This document shows, piece after piece, positions 1-8,608 of a stretch of DNA of 51,769 bases. The translations under genes and the position numbers were made by a program. Within the stretch, counting starts at the first letter, position 1. The number at the start of each line of letters is the position of its first letter. The stretch is from positions 1 through 51,769 of the forward strand of contig JAIYDY010000089.1 of the NCBI GenBank assembly GCA_027487245.1, given 5' to 3'. Origin of the DNA: Hyphomicrobiales bacterium. GTDB taxonomy: Bacteria > Pseudomonadota > Alphaproteobacteria > Rhizobiales > Beijerinckiaceae. Under the pieces are notes generated by a model that was given only the letters and a program-made list of their open reading frames with translations, did no database searches and was not told the DNA's origin.

Positions 1-50
1 GCCATCAGCACCAGTGCGGCGAAGGTGGCAGGGAGGAACGGTCTGGCCAC
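1..50 (-). CDS. 5' end of an unidentified exported protein gene (partial)
   Basis: Reading leftward from a GTG at 50, the codons give a short start with a positive residue followed by a hydrophobic stretch (MARPFLPATFAALVLMA), which looks like the front of a signal peptide or membrane anchor. A GGAG motif lies 8 bases upstream of the GTG, a good ribosome-binding site. The gene runs off the left edge, so only about 16 codons are visible and no function can be given. A chance signal is possible. Confidence 0.3.
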   Translation of the reverse strand, partial: MARPFLPATFAALVLM

Positions 51-135
51 GATGTCAGCTCCGGTCAGGATCGACTCAACAGATGACTGCGATATAGGCC
101 CGCCCGATGGGGTGAAGCAACGGCCCCCTGCCCCC

Positions 136-1671
136 TCAGGACGAGCAGGAGACTTCCAGATCGCGCATGCTGTCGTCGGGCGGGGCGGCGAAGCGCTGGT
201 CGGGCTCGGCGTGCTCGGCGAAAGGCTGCGTCACCAGCCGGAAGATGCGGGCCAGCGTGGCGACATCGCCATCATCCTGGACGGCGCGGATGGCGCTCTC
301 GGCCACCCAGTTGCGCAGCACGAACTTCGGGTTGACGGCGTTCATCGCCGACGCCGTGGCGGTGAAACCTGGGTCGAGCACCGCGATCCGCGCCTGCCAG
401 CGGTCGAGCCAGGCGAAGGCCGCCGGGCGGCTGGCCTCATCGAACAGCCAGGCCCAGGCGGAGCGGCCTGCAAGGGTGTCCGTGCCGGCCAGCAGCCGGA
501 AACTCAATGTGTAGTCGGCCATGCCGGCCTGCATCAGCGCCAGCAGGTCTGTCGCCAGATCATCATCCGCCTCGCCGCCCGCCGAAAGGCCGAGCCTGGC
601 CCGCATCAGTGCGGCATAGCGGGCCATGAAGCGGGGCGCATAGGCCGACAGACTGGCGCTGGCCTCGGTCCAGGGCAGGACGGCTTCGAGCGCGACGGCG
701 AGCGCTTTCAGATTCCACAGGCCGATGGCGGGCTGCCGGTCATAGGCATAGCGCCCGCCATGGTCGGAATGGTTGCAGATGAAGCCGGGGTCGAACGCAT
801 CGAGGAAGCCGAAGGGGCCATAGTCGAGCGTATCGCCCAGGATCGACATGTTGTCGGTGTTCATCACGCCATGGCAGAAGCCCAGCGCCTGCCAGTGCGC
901 CATCAGATGGGCGGTGCGGGTGACGATCTCGTCGAACCACAGAGCATGCCGGTCGGGCGCATCGGCAAGGTCGGGGTGATGAAGCCCGATCACGAATTCG
1001 GCCAACTCACGCACCTTGTCCGGCTTGCCGCCATGGTGGAAGTGCTCGAAATGACCGAAGCGGATGTTGGAGCGCAGCAGGCGCGTCACCACCGCGCCGG
1101 GCTCGACGGCTTCGCGCAGCACCCGGGCACGCGTGCCGACCAGCGCGAGCGCGCGGGTCGTCGGCACGCCGAGGGCTGCCATCGCCTCGCTGCACAGGTA
1201 TTCACGGATCGAGGAGCGCAGCACGGCGCGGCCATCGCCAAAGCGCGAATAGGGCGTGCGCCCTGCCCCCTTGAGCTGGATGTCCCACAACTCGCCTGCA
1301 TCATTGCGCACCTGCCCGATGGTCAGTGCACGGCCGTCGCCCAGTTGCCCGGCCCATTGCCCGAACTGGTGACCGGAATAGACCATGGCCAGTGGCTGAT
1401 AGCCCGGCAGGGGCTGCATGCCGCTGAACACCCGCGCGAACTCGGGACGCTGAAAGAGCGCCTCAGGCATGTCCAGCAGGCTGGCTGCGGCAGCGCTGGC
1501 ATGGACCAGCACCGGGTCCGCCGCCACCGCCTCGGGCTGCATCGGGGTGTAGAAGCTGCCATCGAGCCGGCGATAGGCCTCCTCCTGGTTGAGCCGGAAG
1601 GCTTCGGAGGCAAGGGGGGCGGCATGGGATGCGGCAAGGGATGGCGGTTGTGGCGCAGTGGTTGTGTTCAT
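136..1671 (-). CDS. selO: SelO family protein adenylyltransferase (YdiU/UPF0061)
   Basis: 511-residue pseudokinase-fold enzyme. Known SelO members transfer AMP from ATP to Ser/Thr/Tyr of target proteins and are linked to the oxidative stress response. Visible family motifs are the N-terminal FYTPMQPEAV, the YSGHQFGQWAGQLGDGRA block near residue 100, KGAGRTPYSRFGDGRAVLRSS, and the catalytic-loop HGVMNTDN at about residue 270 followed by DYGPFGFLD. The protein ends in Cys-Ser-Ser, the position where animal SelO carries selenocysteine and most bacterial members carry Cys. The ATG at 1671 is chosen because the family N-terminus begins just after it. The frame stays open upstream to 2070, but that part is low-complexity Pro/Ser sequence lying opposite another gene. 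It stands alone, on the same strand as the next genes but separated by a terminator. Confidence 0.93.
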   Translation of the reverse strand: MNTTTAPQPPSLAASHAAPLASEAFRLNQEEAYRRLDGSFYTPMQPEAVAADPVLVHASAAAASLLDMPEALFQRPEFARVFSGMQPLPGYQPLAMVYSGHQFGQWAGQLGDGRALTIGQVRNDAGELWDIQLKGAGRTPYSRFGDGRAVLRSSIREYLCSEAMAALGVPTTRALALVGTRARVLREAVEPGAVVTRLLRSNIRFGHFEHFHHGGKPDKVRELAEFVIGLHHPDLADAPDRHALWFDEIVTRTAHLMAHWQALGFCHGVMNTDNMSILGDTLDYGPFGFLDAFDPGFICNHSDHGGRYAYDRQPAIGLWNLKALAVALEAVLPWTEASASLSAYAPRFMARYAALMRARLGLSAGGEADDDLATDLLALMQAGMADYTLSFRLLAGTDTLAGRSAWAWLFDEASRPAAFAWLDRWQARIAVLDPGFTATASAMNAVNPKFVLRNWVAESAIRAVQDDGDVATLARIFRLVTQPFAEHAEPDQRFAAPPDDSMRDLEVSCSS

Positions 1672-1752
1672 GCTGCCAGATGTGGCGTGCGCCGCGCCGC
1701 ATGCAAGGCTCGGTTCTGCGGATAGCGGCCTGTTCGGCACCGATGTGTGCAC

Positions 1753-1780
1753 AAAAAAGAGCCCGCCGGGGGGCGGGCTC
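1753..1780 (-). terminator. Rho-independent terminator of the small exported protein gene
   Basis: A perfect 9-bp stem (GAGCCCGCC / GGCGGGCTC) with a 4-base loop occupies 1759-1780. On the minus strand it is followed by a run of six T (the A-run at 1753-1758). It lies about 36 bases past the stop of the gene at 1817-2131. Confidence 0.88.
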
Positions 1781-1816
1781 AGGTGGGGTCGGGAGGCTGG
1801 GAAGGGATGGGCAGGT

Positions 1817-2131
1817 TCAGTAGACGACGCGGCAGACGCGGCGGTGGCCGACGACATCGCCCCAGGCGTTGACCCGCTGGACCAGCGAGCAGACCCGCTG
1901 GGGCTGCGGCTCGTCGTAGTAGGCGGGGCCGGCGGCATAAGCCGGGCGGGAGGCGAGCGCTGCACCGAGTGCGATCCCGCCAAGAGCGCCGGCGGCGATG
2001 CCCCAGCCGTAGTGATGCTTCTTCCAGGGGCCAGCTTCGGCAGCGGTGGTGGTGATGGTGGAGGCGGCACCGAGCGTGGCGAGGGCGACGGCAGCGGCGG
2101 CGAAGGTCTTCTTCGAAAACAGGCGGGTCAT
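1817..2131 (-). CDS. Small exported glycine/alanine-rich protein of unknown function
   Basis: 104 residues. The first 35 or so form a clear signal peptide (MTRLFSKKTF, then an Ala-rich hydrophobic core ending TAAEA). Next comes a short Gly/Ala segment (WGIAAGALGGIALGAALA) that resembles a glycine zipper or membrane-inserting hairpin. The C-terminal part has two Cys (RVCSLVQRVNAWGDVVGHRRVCRVVY), probably a periplasmic disulfide pair. The ATG at 2131 is preceded by GAGGAG at good spacing, so it is preferred over upstream in-frame codons. Similar short secreted proteins are common in Rhizobiales, but I know of no assigned role. It is a single-gene unit between two strong terminators. Confidence 0.75.
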   Translation of the reverse strand: MTRLFSKKTFAAAAVALATLGAASTITTTAAEAGPWKKHHYGWGIAAGALGGIALGAALASRPAYAAGPAYYDEPQPQRVCSLVQRVNAWGDVVGHRRVCRVVY

Positions 2132-2260
2132 GACGGTCTCCTCGTGAGTGGCTGGGGAGGCACTGTGCCGGCCTCCATGTCCATTGGTCGCGACCACACA
2201 AGGAAAGGTTCAGGTGGTTCGAAAGTTTTTGAAGATTTTTTCGGGCGGCCTGACGACAGC

Positions 2261-2292
2261 AAAAAAGGCGTCACGCAAGGCTGCGTGACGCC
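2261..2292 (-). terminator. Rho-independent terminator of the sigma / anti-sigma / protease operon
   Basis: A perfect 11-bp stem (GGCGTCACGCA / TGCGTGACGCC) with a 4-base loop spans 2267-2292. On the minus strand it is followed by six T (A-run 2261-2266). It begins 30 bases past the protease stop codon. Confidence 0.9.
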
Positions 2293-2321
2293 ATGGGTTC
2301 GGGCCGGCAGGGAAGCGACCG

Positions 2322-4007
2322 TCAGCGGGCTTGCGTCATGCGGGCCAGGGCTGCGCGGATATTGATCAGGCCGGCGCCGGTTTCGGCATCGCGGCCCGGC
2401 GCGCCCAGATCGCGGGCCGTGCCGGTCAACAGCGCGCGCACCTGCGGCAGGTCGAGCCGGGCGTCGCGCTCGATCAGCAGAGCGACAAGGCCGGAGACAT
2501 GGGCGGTGGCGACCGACGTGCCTGTGGTCATCCCGTAGCCTGCAGCGGGCTGCGCCACGAGAACATCAACGCCGGGGGCGGCCACCGCGATGTGCCGGCC
2601 ACGGTTGGCCATGGCGAAGACCTTGTCCTCAGCATCGAGGGCGGTCACGGCGATGACGTTCGGGTCGGAGGCGGGAAACAGCGGCGCCGAGGTCGGCCCG
2701 GCATTGCCGGCGGCGGCGACGGCGACGACGCCGCGCCCGCTGGCAGCGGCAAGAGCGCGGGAGACCAGTTCATCGCGCGGGCCGGCAAAGGAGAGGTTGA
2801 GCACGCGCGCGCCTTCCGCCACCGACCAGTCGATGCCTTTCAGCACATGCCATGAGGTGCCCTGCGCGCCGCTGCGATCGCCGGTCGTCGTGCCCTTGAA
2901 GGCGCGCACGGCGAGCAGGCTGGCCGCAGGCGCAACACCGGTGAGTTGGGAGCGCGCGAACACGGCGCTGGCCATGCCGGTGCCGTGGCTGTCGGCATCG
3001 ACATCCCTGCCCGGCTGGCCGGTGAGCATGTCGCCGGAGCGGTCGAGGGCGCCGGCCAGTTCGGGATGGCTGGTGTCGATGCCGGAATCGATCACCGCGA
3101 CCTTGATCCGGGCCCCACGCGAGAGCCTGTGCACATCGGCCAGCTCAAGCTTGTCGATGGCGTATTGCGGCAGGCGCTGCACGGCCACGGGGGCAGCGGG
3201 CAAGGCCGCGGGCGCAGGTGCGGCCGCACTGGCCGTGCCCGGACCAGCGGTCGACGGGGCAGCCTCGGCAGCCGGGGCGCTGACCGGCCCGGCCGCCGGT
3301 GCGGGTGACGTGGCAGGTTCACCAGCGGGGGCGGTCACCGGCTGGTCCTGTTCCAGCCGGTAGACATAGTTGGGCTGGGCAAAGGCGATGCGGGCCTCGC
3401 TGCGCAGGGTGCCGAGCACGGCGCGCGGGGTCCGGTTGTCGGGGATGCGCAGCCGGTGCAGCGTGACGCCGATCAGGGCGATGCGCTCGCTGTCCAGCCG
3501 CTCAAGCCGCTGCCGCCGGAACAGGGCATTGGTCTGCTGCTCGGTCAGCCCGTCGCGCAGATGCACCAGCACCTCGCGTTCGACCAGGCGCTGTTCGCTG
3601 GCGGCGGGGATGATCACCGGTGAACGGGGCGCCGGCGCCGGCTGGGCTACGCGCGGCGGTGGCGGCTGGCGCGGGCGCTCGGGCCTTGGCTGGCGCACAC
3701 GGCGGGGCGGCGCGACCTCCTCTTCCTCGACGATGACACGGCGGCCGCCGGGGGGCGGCGGCGGCAAACCCTGTGGCGGAGGAATGAACAGGCCAGGGTC
3801 AATGATGATGCCAAAGCCGCCGCCGGGACGACGGTTGGGCGGACGCGGAAAGCCCCCATCACCGCCGGATGGCGGCCGGTAGACCGAATTGCTGTTGAAG
3901 TTCGGGCCGCGCGTCTGCGCCAGCGCATCGGCCACCGGCAGGATGCCGATGAGCGCGGCGAGCACCGCTGCCGTGAGCCTCGCGGGGTGTGTTGCGGACA
4001 TCATCAT
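2322..4007 (-). CDS. S8 family subtilisin-type serine protease, exported
   Basis: 561 residues. A signal peptide (about residues 1-30, ending ADALAQ) is followed by a long Pro/Arg-rich low-complexity region and then a domain with LVEREVLVHLRDGL, typical of the propeptide-like region of bacterial subtilases. A second Ala/Pro linker precedes the catalytic domain. The triad is visible: Asp307 (VAVIDSGID), His341 (DSHGTGMA) and Ser498 (GTSVATAHVSG), with the oxyanion Asn in AAAGNAGP. It acts in the periplasm or outside the cell. The first of three consecutive ATG codons (4007) follows GGAGG by 5 bases. It lies 30 bases downstream of the anti-sigma gene and probably shares its transcript, which suggests sigma-controlled protease production or a role for the protease in that pathway (inference). 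Confidence 0.9.
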   Translation of the reverse strand: MMMSATHPARLTAAVLAALIGILPVADALAQTRGPNFNSNSVYRPPSGGDGGFPRPPNRRPGGGFGIIIDPGLFIPPPQGLPPPPPGGRRVIVEEEEVAPPRRVRQPRPERPRQPPPPRVAQPAPAPRSPVIIPAASEQRLVEREVLVHLRDGLTEQQTNALFRRQRLERLDSERIALIGVTLHRLRIPDNRTPRAVLGTLRSEARIAFAQPNYVYRLEQDQPVTAPAGEPATSPAPAAGPVSAPAAEAAPSTAGPGTASAAAPAPAALPAAPVAVQRLPQYAIDKLELADVHRLSRGARIKVAVIDSGIDTSHPELAGALDRSGDMLTGQPGRDVDADSHGTGMASAVFARSQLTGVAPAASLLAVRAFKGTTTGDRSGAQGTSWHVLKGIDWSVAEGARVLNLSFAGPRDELVSRALAAASGRGVVAVAAAGNAGPTSAPLFPASDPNVIAVTALDAEDKVFAMANRGRHIAVAAPGVDVLVAQPAAGYGMTTGTSVATAHVSGLVALLIERDARLDLPQVRALLTGTARDLGAPGRDAETGAGLINIRAALARMTQAR

Positions 4008-4037
4008 GTCGGCCTCCTCGTTGTGGCTGACGCGGGG

Positions 4038-4712
4038 TTATGGGGCCGGCGAGACAAGGCGGATCAGCGCTGCCTCTGCCCGAAGCCGGGCGGCGATGGC
4101 GGCGCTGGCAGCGGCATCCAGGCTCTTGTCACCGACCTGGATGCGGTAGATGCCGCCGGCGCGGGGGCCATCGACAATGCGCGCACCGGTCCGCTCCATC
4201 AGGGCGGCAATGTCGGAGGCCCTGGCATCGGGCTGGAAAATCACGGTGAAGGCCGCACCTGCTGCTGCGACCGGGGCTGTGCCATGGGATGCGGTCTGGA
4301 AACCTGCGCCATCGCGGTTGGCCACGAGGCCGACCAGCGCGCCGGCCTGAAGGGCGAGCACCAGCGCTGCGGTGGCCGTGGCCCAGGCCGCCTGGCGCGG
4401 GGTCAGCGCCTGAAGCCAGCCGCCAAGGCGGGCGGCAAGGCCGGAGCCTGCAGCGCTGCGCTTTGGCTCGGCGTCGATCGCCGCCATCAGCTTGTCGAGC
4501 ACATGGGTGGAGGGCCCTGCAATGCCTTCGTTGAGCAGGATTGCCTCGGTCTGCTCCTCCTCGACGAGGGCCAGCCTGCGGCGCAACTCGCCATCGACAG
4601 CCAGAACCGTGTCGATCTGTGCCATTTCAGCCTGCGAGAGCACGCCGGCGGCATAGAACGGCAGCAGCTCTTCGAGAGCCTTGCCGGCGTCGCTCAGGGG
4701 TTGCTTGGTCAT
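4038..4712 (-). CDS. Membrane-bound anti-sigma factor, partner of the adjacent ECF sigma
   Basis: 224 residues from the ATG at 4712, which follows GAGGA at normal spacing. An alternative ATG at 4769 would overlap the sigma gene by 20 bases. The N-terminal cytoplasmic part (LLPFYAAGVLSQAEMAQIDT) has the helical pattern of anti-sigma domains, but the zinc-ligand His/Cys of the ZAS type are absent. A single membrane segment lies near residues 110-135 (AAWATATAALVLALQAGALV). The C-terminal periplasmic part (FTVIFQPDA...GIYRIQVG) may be a sensory or proteolysis-sensitive domain. The role is inferred from context: it follows the sigma gene by 37 bases. Confidence 0.85.
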   Translation of the reverse strand: MTKQPLSDAGKALEELLPFYAAGVLSQAEMAQIDTVLAVDGELRRRLALVEEEQTEAILLNEGIAGPSTHVLDKLMAAIDAEPKRSAAGSGLAARLGGWLQALTPRQAAWATATAALVLALQAGALVGLVANRDGAGFQTASHGTAPVAAAGAAFTVIFQPDARASDIAALMERTGARIVDGPRAGGIYRIQVGDKSLDAAASAAIAARLRAEAALIRLVSPAP

Positions 4713-4749
4713 GGCGCGGTCCTCGCGGGTCTCGTTGGTGGGGGCGGCC

Positions 4750-5313
4750 TCACGGCCATCCCCGGTCAATTCCGGCTTCCGCCAGCAGTTCCGACAGCTT
4801 CTTGCGGGCGTAGAACAATCTCGTTTTCACGGTGGCCTCGGGAGCGCCGGTGATGGCGGCAACCTCGGCCAGCGACTTCTCGTGGTAGTAGACCAGATCG
4901 ACCACCTCGCGGTGTTCGGCTGACAGCTTGCCAAGGCAGGCCCGGATGGCGGCCCCCTTGTCGTCCTTCTGGAGGGCGACCTCGGGTGTGTCCCGGTCGT
5001 CCTCGATCTCGCCGGCCATGTCCTCGTCGAGCTGATCCTCGCGCCGCTTGCGCAGCGCCGAAAGCGCCTTGAAGCGGGCAATCGAGAGCAGCCAGGTCGA
5101 GACCGATGATCTGGCCTCGAAACGCCCCGCCTGCCGCCAGACATCGAGGAAGACCTCGCCGATCATGTCCTCGGCGATGCCTTCGTCCTTCACGAGCCGC
5201 ACAACGAAGCGGAAAACCCTGAGGTTATGGCGCGCGAAGAGCACCTGCATGGCGAGCCGGTCACCCTTGGCAATGCGCGTGATCAGCTCCTCGTCGTCGG
5301 GGTGCTGGTTCAC
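4750..5313 (-). CDS. ECF-type RNA polymerase sigma factor (sigma-70 family)
   Basis: 187 residues. Region 2 is seen in LFARHNLRVFRFVVRLVKD, EDMIGEVFLDVWRQ and STWLLSIARFKALSALRKRR; region 4 in LSAEHREVVDLVYYHEKS and the helix-turn-helix EVAAITGAPEATVKTRLFYARKKL. Region 3 is absent, as expected for the ECF class. The start is a GTG at 5313, the only reasonable start after an in-frame stop, with a weak ribosome-binding site. It is the first gene of a three-gene unit (sigma, anti-sigma, subtilase). Such sigmas are usually held by the membrane anti-sigma and released by an envelope signal. Its regulon is unknown. A GAACC-like motif lies upstream, but I could not match it to a defined -10. Confidence 0.92.
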   Translation of the reverse strand: MNQHPDDEELITRIAKGDRLAMQVLFARHNLRVFRFVVRLVKDEGIAEDMIGEVFLDVWRQAGRFEARSSVSTWLLSIARFKALSALRKRREDQLDEDMAGEIEDDRDTPEVALQKDDKGAAIRACLGKLSAEHREVVDLVYYHEKSLAEVAAITGAPEATVKTRLFYARKKLSELLAEAGIDRGWP

Positions 5314-5409
5314 GGCGCGGTCGCTGTTCTGGCCGGCTCAGACATGGGTCGCCGCTGCCTCCCGAAAGGTTCAACGCAGGCTAGCTGTTTTTTCATGGGG
5401 CGCAAACGA

Positions 5410-6027
5410 TCAGGCCGCGCGCGGCAGGATCGAGCCCACGAGGCAGGGGCCGGTCTCGCAGCGCAGGTCCGCCGCTCCGGCCAGCGTGATCTGGGCTGCA
5501 TGATCAGGCGCGAGCGCGATGGCCAGGGCTTCGGCCCCGCCAGAAATGCCTGCTTGCGGGCCGAGCAGCAGCGCGGCTGGCGTCGTCGGCGCATGCAGGA
5601 CATGGCAGCCGGGCAGCAGGGACAGGCTTTCGCCGGCCCCGAGCACGACAAGGTCGATGGCGACGCGAGTGCGGTCGGCGATCAGGTTGACGACCTCGAC
5701 CGGGCCCTGTTCGAGCCGGCTGGTGATCGGCACCTCGCCGCGATAACGCACCGGCCGGAACGGCTGGCGCAGGTCGATCTCGCCGTCATGGGTGACCAGC
5801 ACCAGCCCTGCCCCGCCGATCACCACCTGGCAGCGGTCGAAGCCGGCCAGATCGGAAAACGGGCCGGGCGCGGGAATCGTCGTGCGCCCGAACCGCCAGA
5901 CCAGACCTTGCCAGCCACCCTCGGGATACCCGTCAAGGCGCTCCGCAGCGATGTCGACCGTGACGCCGCCGCCGTTCTTCCAGGGAAAGCGGCGATAGCC
6001 GGCGGGCGAGAGAAGGGTGATGGGCAT
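5410..6027 (-). CDS. HutD/Ves family cupin-fold protein
   Basis: 205 residues. The hallmark FPWKNGGGVTVDIAAE near residue 15 and a double-stranded beta-helix pattern (FDRCQVVIGGAGLVL, PVRYRGEVPITSRLEQGPVEVVNLIADR) match the HutD/Ves family. HutD is found with histidine-utilisation genes and may be a regulator or safety valve; Ves is cold-induced in E. coli. There are no hut genes near it here, so a histidine link is unsupported. The ATG at 6027 is preferred to the GTG at 6036. It is divergent from the P450 gene, with about 100 bases between the two starts. Confidence 0.8.
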   Translation of the reverse strand: MPITLLSPAGYRRFPWKNGGGVTVDIAAERLDGYPEGGWQGLVWRFGRTTIPAPGPFSDLAGFDRCQVVIGGAGLVLVTHDGEIDLRQPFRPVRYRGEVPITSRLEQGPVEVVNLIADRTRVAIDLVVLGAGESLSLLPGCHVLHAPTTPAALLLGPQAGISGGAEALAIALAPDHAAQITLAGAADLRCETGPCLVGSILPRAA

Positions 6028-6132
6028 CGGTTGCACTCGCTAGAAGGAACCAGAGGCTGACATGGAAAGACGGGCGCGGGAAGGACGTGAACCGGGCTTC
6101 ATTTCGCGCCCGTGCCACCTTACCCTGCCATC

Positions 6133-7404
6133 ATGACCAGCACGACCGCGCCGCATCTGCCCGCCTCCCTCGCAATCAACGGGCAGAATGTCAGCCTGGA
6201 TCCACGCGATCCGGGCTTCGTGCAGGATCCCTACCCGGCCTATGCGGTGATCCGGCAGGCCTCAGCGGCGCTGGGCGGCGGCTCGGGTTTCTGGTGGGAG
6301 CAATACGGCCACTGGTGCCTCTCCGGCCATGGCGATGTCACGGCGGCGCTGAAGGACCGGCGTTTCGGGCGGCAGATCCTGCATGTCACCAGCCGCGCGG
6401 CGCTGGGCTGGCCGGAACCCGCAGCGCATCTGGGGCCGTTCCTTGCCGTCGAGCAGCACTCGCTGCTGGAACTGGAGCCGCCGGACCACACACGGCTGCG
6501 CACGCTGATCAACCGCGCCTTCGTCTCGCGGCAGGTGGAGCGCCTGCGGCCACGGATCGCGGCGCTGGCCAACAGCCTGATCGACAGCTTTGCGGCCAAA
6601 GGCGCGGCGGACCTGCTCGATGCCTATGCCACGCCGATCCCGGTGATCGTCATCGCCGAATTGCTGGGCGTGCCGGCGACACGCGCGCCGGACCTGCTCG
6701 ATTGGTCGCACCGCATGGTGGCGATGTACCAGTTCCGCCGCTCGCGGCAGATCGAGGACGAGGCCGTCGCTGCCACGGTGAGCTTCGTCGCCTTCCTGCG
6801 CGAGGTGGTGGCGGAGCGCCGCAAAGCGCCGCGCGAGGACCTGGTCAGCACGCTGATCGCGGCCTCGGAAGCGGGCGACCACCTGAGCGAGGACGAACTG
6901 ATCGCCACCTGCATCCTGGTGCTCAATGCCGGCCATGAGGCGACCGTGCATGCGCTCGCCAACGGCACCAGGGCCATCCTCGACAATGCGCCCGCACGCG
7001 CGGCGCTGGTCGACCCTGCGGCCCTGCCCGGACTGGTCGAGGAGGTGCTGCGCTTCGATGCGCCGCTGCACATGTTCACGCGCTATGCGCTGGAGGATTG
7101 CGAGGCCTATGGGCACCGCTTCCGGCAAGGCGACAAGCTGGGGCTGCTGCTGGGAGCCGCAAACCGCGATCCGGCGCGCTTTGCCGAACCGGACCGCTTC
7201 GATGCGGCGCGGCCCGCCGGCCCGCACCTGAGCTTCGGGGCCGGCATCCATTTCTGCATCGGCGCACCGCTGGCGCGGCTGGAACTGGAGGTGGCGCTGC
7301 CCATCCTGTTCGCGCGCCTGCCGGGGTTGAGGCTTGGTGCCGCGCCGCGCTATCGCGACACCTACCACTTCCACGGGCTGGAACGGCTCGACGCGGTCTG
7401 GTGA
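6133..7404 (+). CDS. Cytochrome P450
   Basis: 423 residues from the ATG at 6133 (a GTG at 6112 is an alternative; neither has a clear ribosome-binding site). The heme loop FGAGIHFCIGAPLARLELE holds the thiolate ligand Cys375. The ExxR pair is in LVEEVLRFDAPL. The I-helix oxygen-activation motif reads NAGHEATVHALANG, where many bacterial P450s have AGxET. It is soluble, with no membrane anchor, as for class I bacterial P450s fed by a ferredoxin. No ferredoxin or reductase gene lies next to it, so redox partners must come from elsewhere. The substrate cannot be read from sequence. The nearest genes (HutD, MetX-like) do not form a pathway with it. Confidence 0.93.
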   Translation: MTSTTAPHLPASLAINGQNVSLDPRDPGFVQDPYPAYAVIRQASAALGGGSGFWWEQYGHWCLSGHGDVTAALKDRRFGRQILHVTSRAALGWPEPAAHLGPFLAVEQHSLLELEPPDHTRLRTLINRAFVSRQVERLRPRIAALANSLIDSFAAKGAADLLDAYATPIPVIVIAELLGVPATRAPDLLDWSHRMVAMYQFRRSRQIEDEAVAATVSFVAFLREVVAERRKAPREDLVSTLIAASEAGDHLSEDELIATCILVLNAGHEATVHALANGTRAILDNAPARAALVDPAALPGLVEEVLRFDAPLHMFTRYALEDCEAYGHRFRQGDKLGLLLGAANRDPARFAEPDRFDAARPAGPHLSFGAGIHFCIGAPLARLELEVALPILFARLPGLRLGAAPRYRDTYHFHGLERLDAVW

Positions 7405-7428
7405 CGGGCGTTGCTCAGGGCAGGCTTG

Positions 7429-8475
7429 TCAGGGCAGGCTTGCCAGAAAGCCGGACAGGGCGGCGCGCACCGCCGTTCTGTCCGATGGCTCGCGGCCAAA
7501 GGCAGCGGCGTGGCCGGACAGGCTTTCGATGACCGCCATCCGCGCAGCGGGGAAGGCCTTGGCCTGATCGGCGACATCGAGCGGATGGAAATAGATGTCG
7601 GTGGAGACCGGCGCGAACAGGATCGGCATCGTGGCCTGCGCCGCGGCCTTCGCAAACGAACCCGCCATTCCGGGCGTGCCGGCGATGTCGTGACGGGACC
7701 ACATGTCCAGATGACTGAGAAGGTCGTTGGCATCGCGCGCGTGATAGCGGGTGCGCCATTTGGCGAGGAAGCCTTCCAGATCATCGGCGGCCATGTCGGC
7801 ATGGGCCTGATGCCGGCCTTCAGAGAAAAAGCGCGGCGACAGGGCGAACGGGGCCCACGCCTCGGACAGGCGCGACAGCCCGAGCAACGGCTGGCTGGTG
7901 TAGCGCCCTGCGGCAAAGGCCGGGTCCGAGGTTAGCGCCGACCTGACGACATGGAGGAACATCTGGCCGAACAGCGTGGTGGCGGCGTTGCCGGCAATGC
8001 AGACGGCCGAGGCCACCATGGTCGGATGGCTGACCGCCCACTGCACAGCCTGCTGTCCGCCCATGCTGGCGCCGATGACGCTGGCCAGACGCGTAATGCC
8101 GAGTTGGTCGCACAGGGCCTTTTGCAGGGCCACGTTGTCGCGGATGGCGAGCGGCGGGAAATCCGCGCCGGCATGGGGCGCTGGCGTGTTCGACGGCGAG
8201 GACGAGCGGCCATTGCCGAGCATCTCCACGTCGATGATCCAGACGCGGCTTTCGTCCAGCGGCCCGCCATCCTGCCCGAGATAGGCAAGGCCGAGCGGAT
8301 TGGCGGCAAAGGCCGTGCAGAGCAGGATCGGCGCGCCCTGCCCGATCGTGCCGCGCTGGCGATAGGCCAACCTCGCCTCGGGCAACACGGCACCGCATTC
8401 GAGCGGGAAATTCCGCACGCTGAACAGATCGAAGGGCGGAAGGGCGGGTACTGGTGCAGGCGCGGGACGGGACAT
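7429..8475 (-). CDS. MetX-like alpha/beta-hydrolase fold protein
   Basis: 348 residues. The fold and order of motifs follow the homoserine/serine O-acyltransferase branch of alpha/beta hydrolases: the strand with IIDVEMLGNGRSSSPSNT, nucleophile elbow GASMGGQQAVQWAVSHP (Ser), an Asp in FAPVSTDIYFHPLD, and a C-terminal His in ESLSGHAAAFG. Canonical MetX blocks around the oxyanion and substrate loops are not evident, so it is better called a MetX-like hydrolase or acyltransferase than homoserine acetyltransferase. The start at 8475 fits the family N-terminus (FDLFSVRNFPLECGAVLPEARLAY); the frame remains open upstream. It is divergent from ygfZ. Confidence 0.75.
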   Translation of the reverse strand: MSRPAPAPVPALPPFDLFSVRNFPLECGAVLPEARLAYRQRGTIGQGAPILLCTAFAANPLGLAYLGQDGGPLDESRVWIIDVEMLGNGRSSSPSNTPAPHAGADFPPLAIRDNVALQKALCDQLGITRLASVIGASMGGQQAVQWAVSHPTMVASAVCIAGNAATTLFGQMFLHVVRSALTSDPAFAAGRYTSQPLLGLSRLSEAWAPFALSPRFFSEGRHQAHADMAADDLEGFLAKWRTRYHARDANDLLSHLDMWSRHDIAGTPGMAGSFAKAAAQATMPILFAPVSTDIYFHPLDVADQAKAFPAARMAVIESLSGHAAAFGREPSDRTAVRAALSGFLASLP

Positions 8476-8608
8476 GGCGGCTTTCGGCGAAACGGGTTGA
8501 GCAAACCGGATGCAACGCCTAACTAGAGCGGGTTCAGCCGGTCGGGAACCGAAACATCGCGCCTGGCCAGGATCGCACCCACCTGTCGTTTCAACCAGAG
8601 GCCGCTGC

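Noticed and set aside
25..1725. A 566-codon open frame opposite selO
   Set aside because: selO has all family motifs on the minus strand. The plus-strand frame has composition typical of a shadow.
6037..6132. An EcfG-type (GGAAC...CGTT) stress promoter before the P450
   Set aside because: GGAAC is present near 6047 but there is no CGTT at the required distance.
7429..8475. Calling the gene metX (homoserine O-acetyltransferase)
   Set aside because: The nucleophile, Asp and His fit the fold, but the specific MetX blocks are not evident, so only a family-level name is given.
8476..8608. A possible SAM riboswitch upstream of the MetX-like gene
   Set aside because: I looked for the SAM-II core and pairing pattern and did not find it. 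The gene is probably not a true MetX either.
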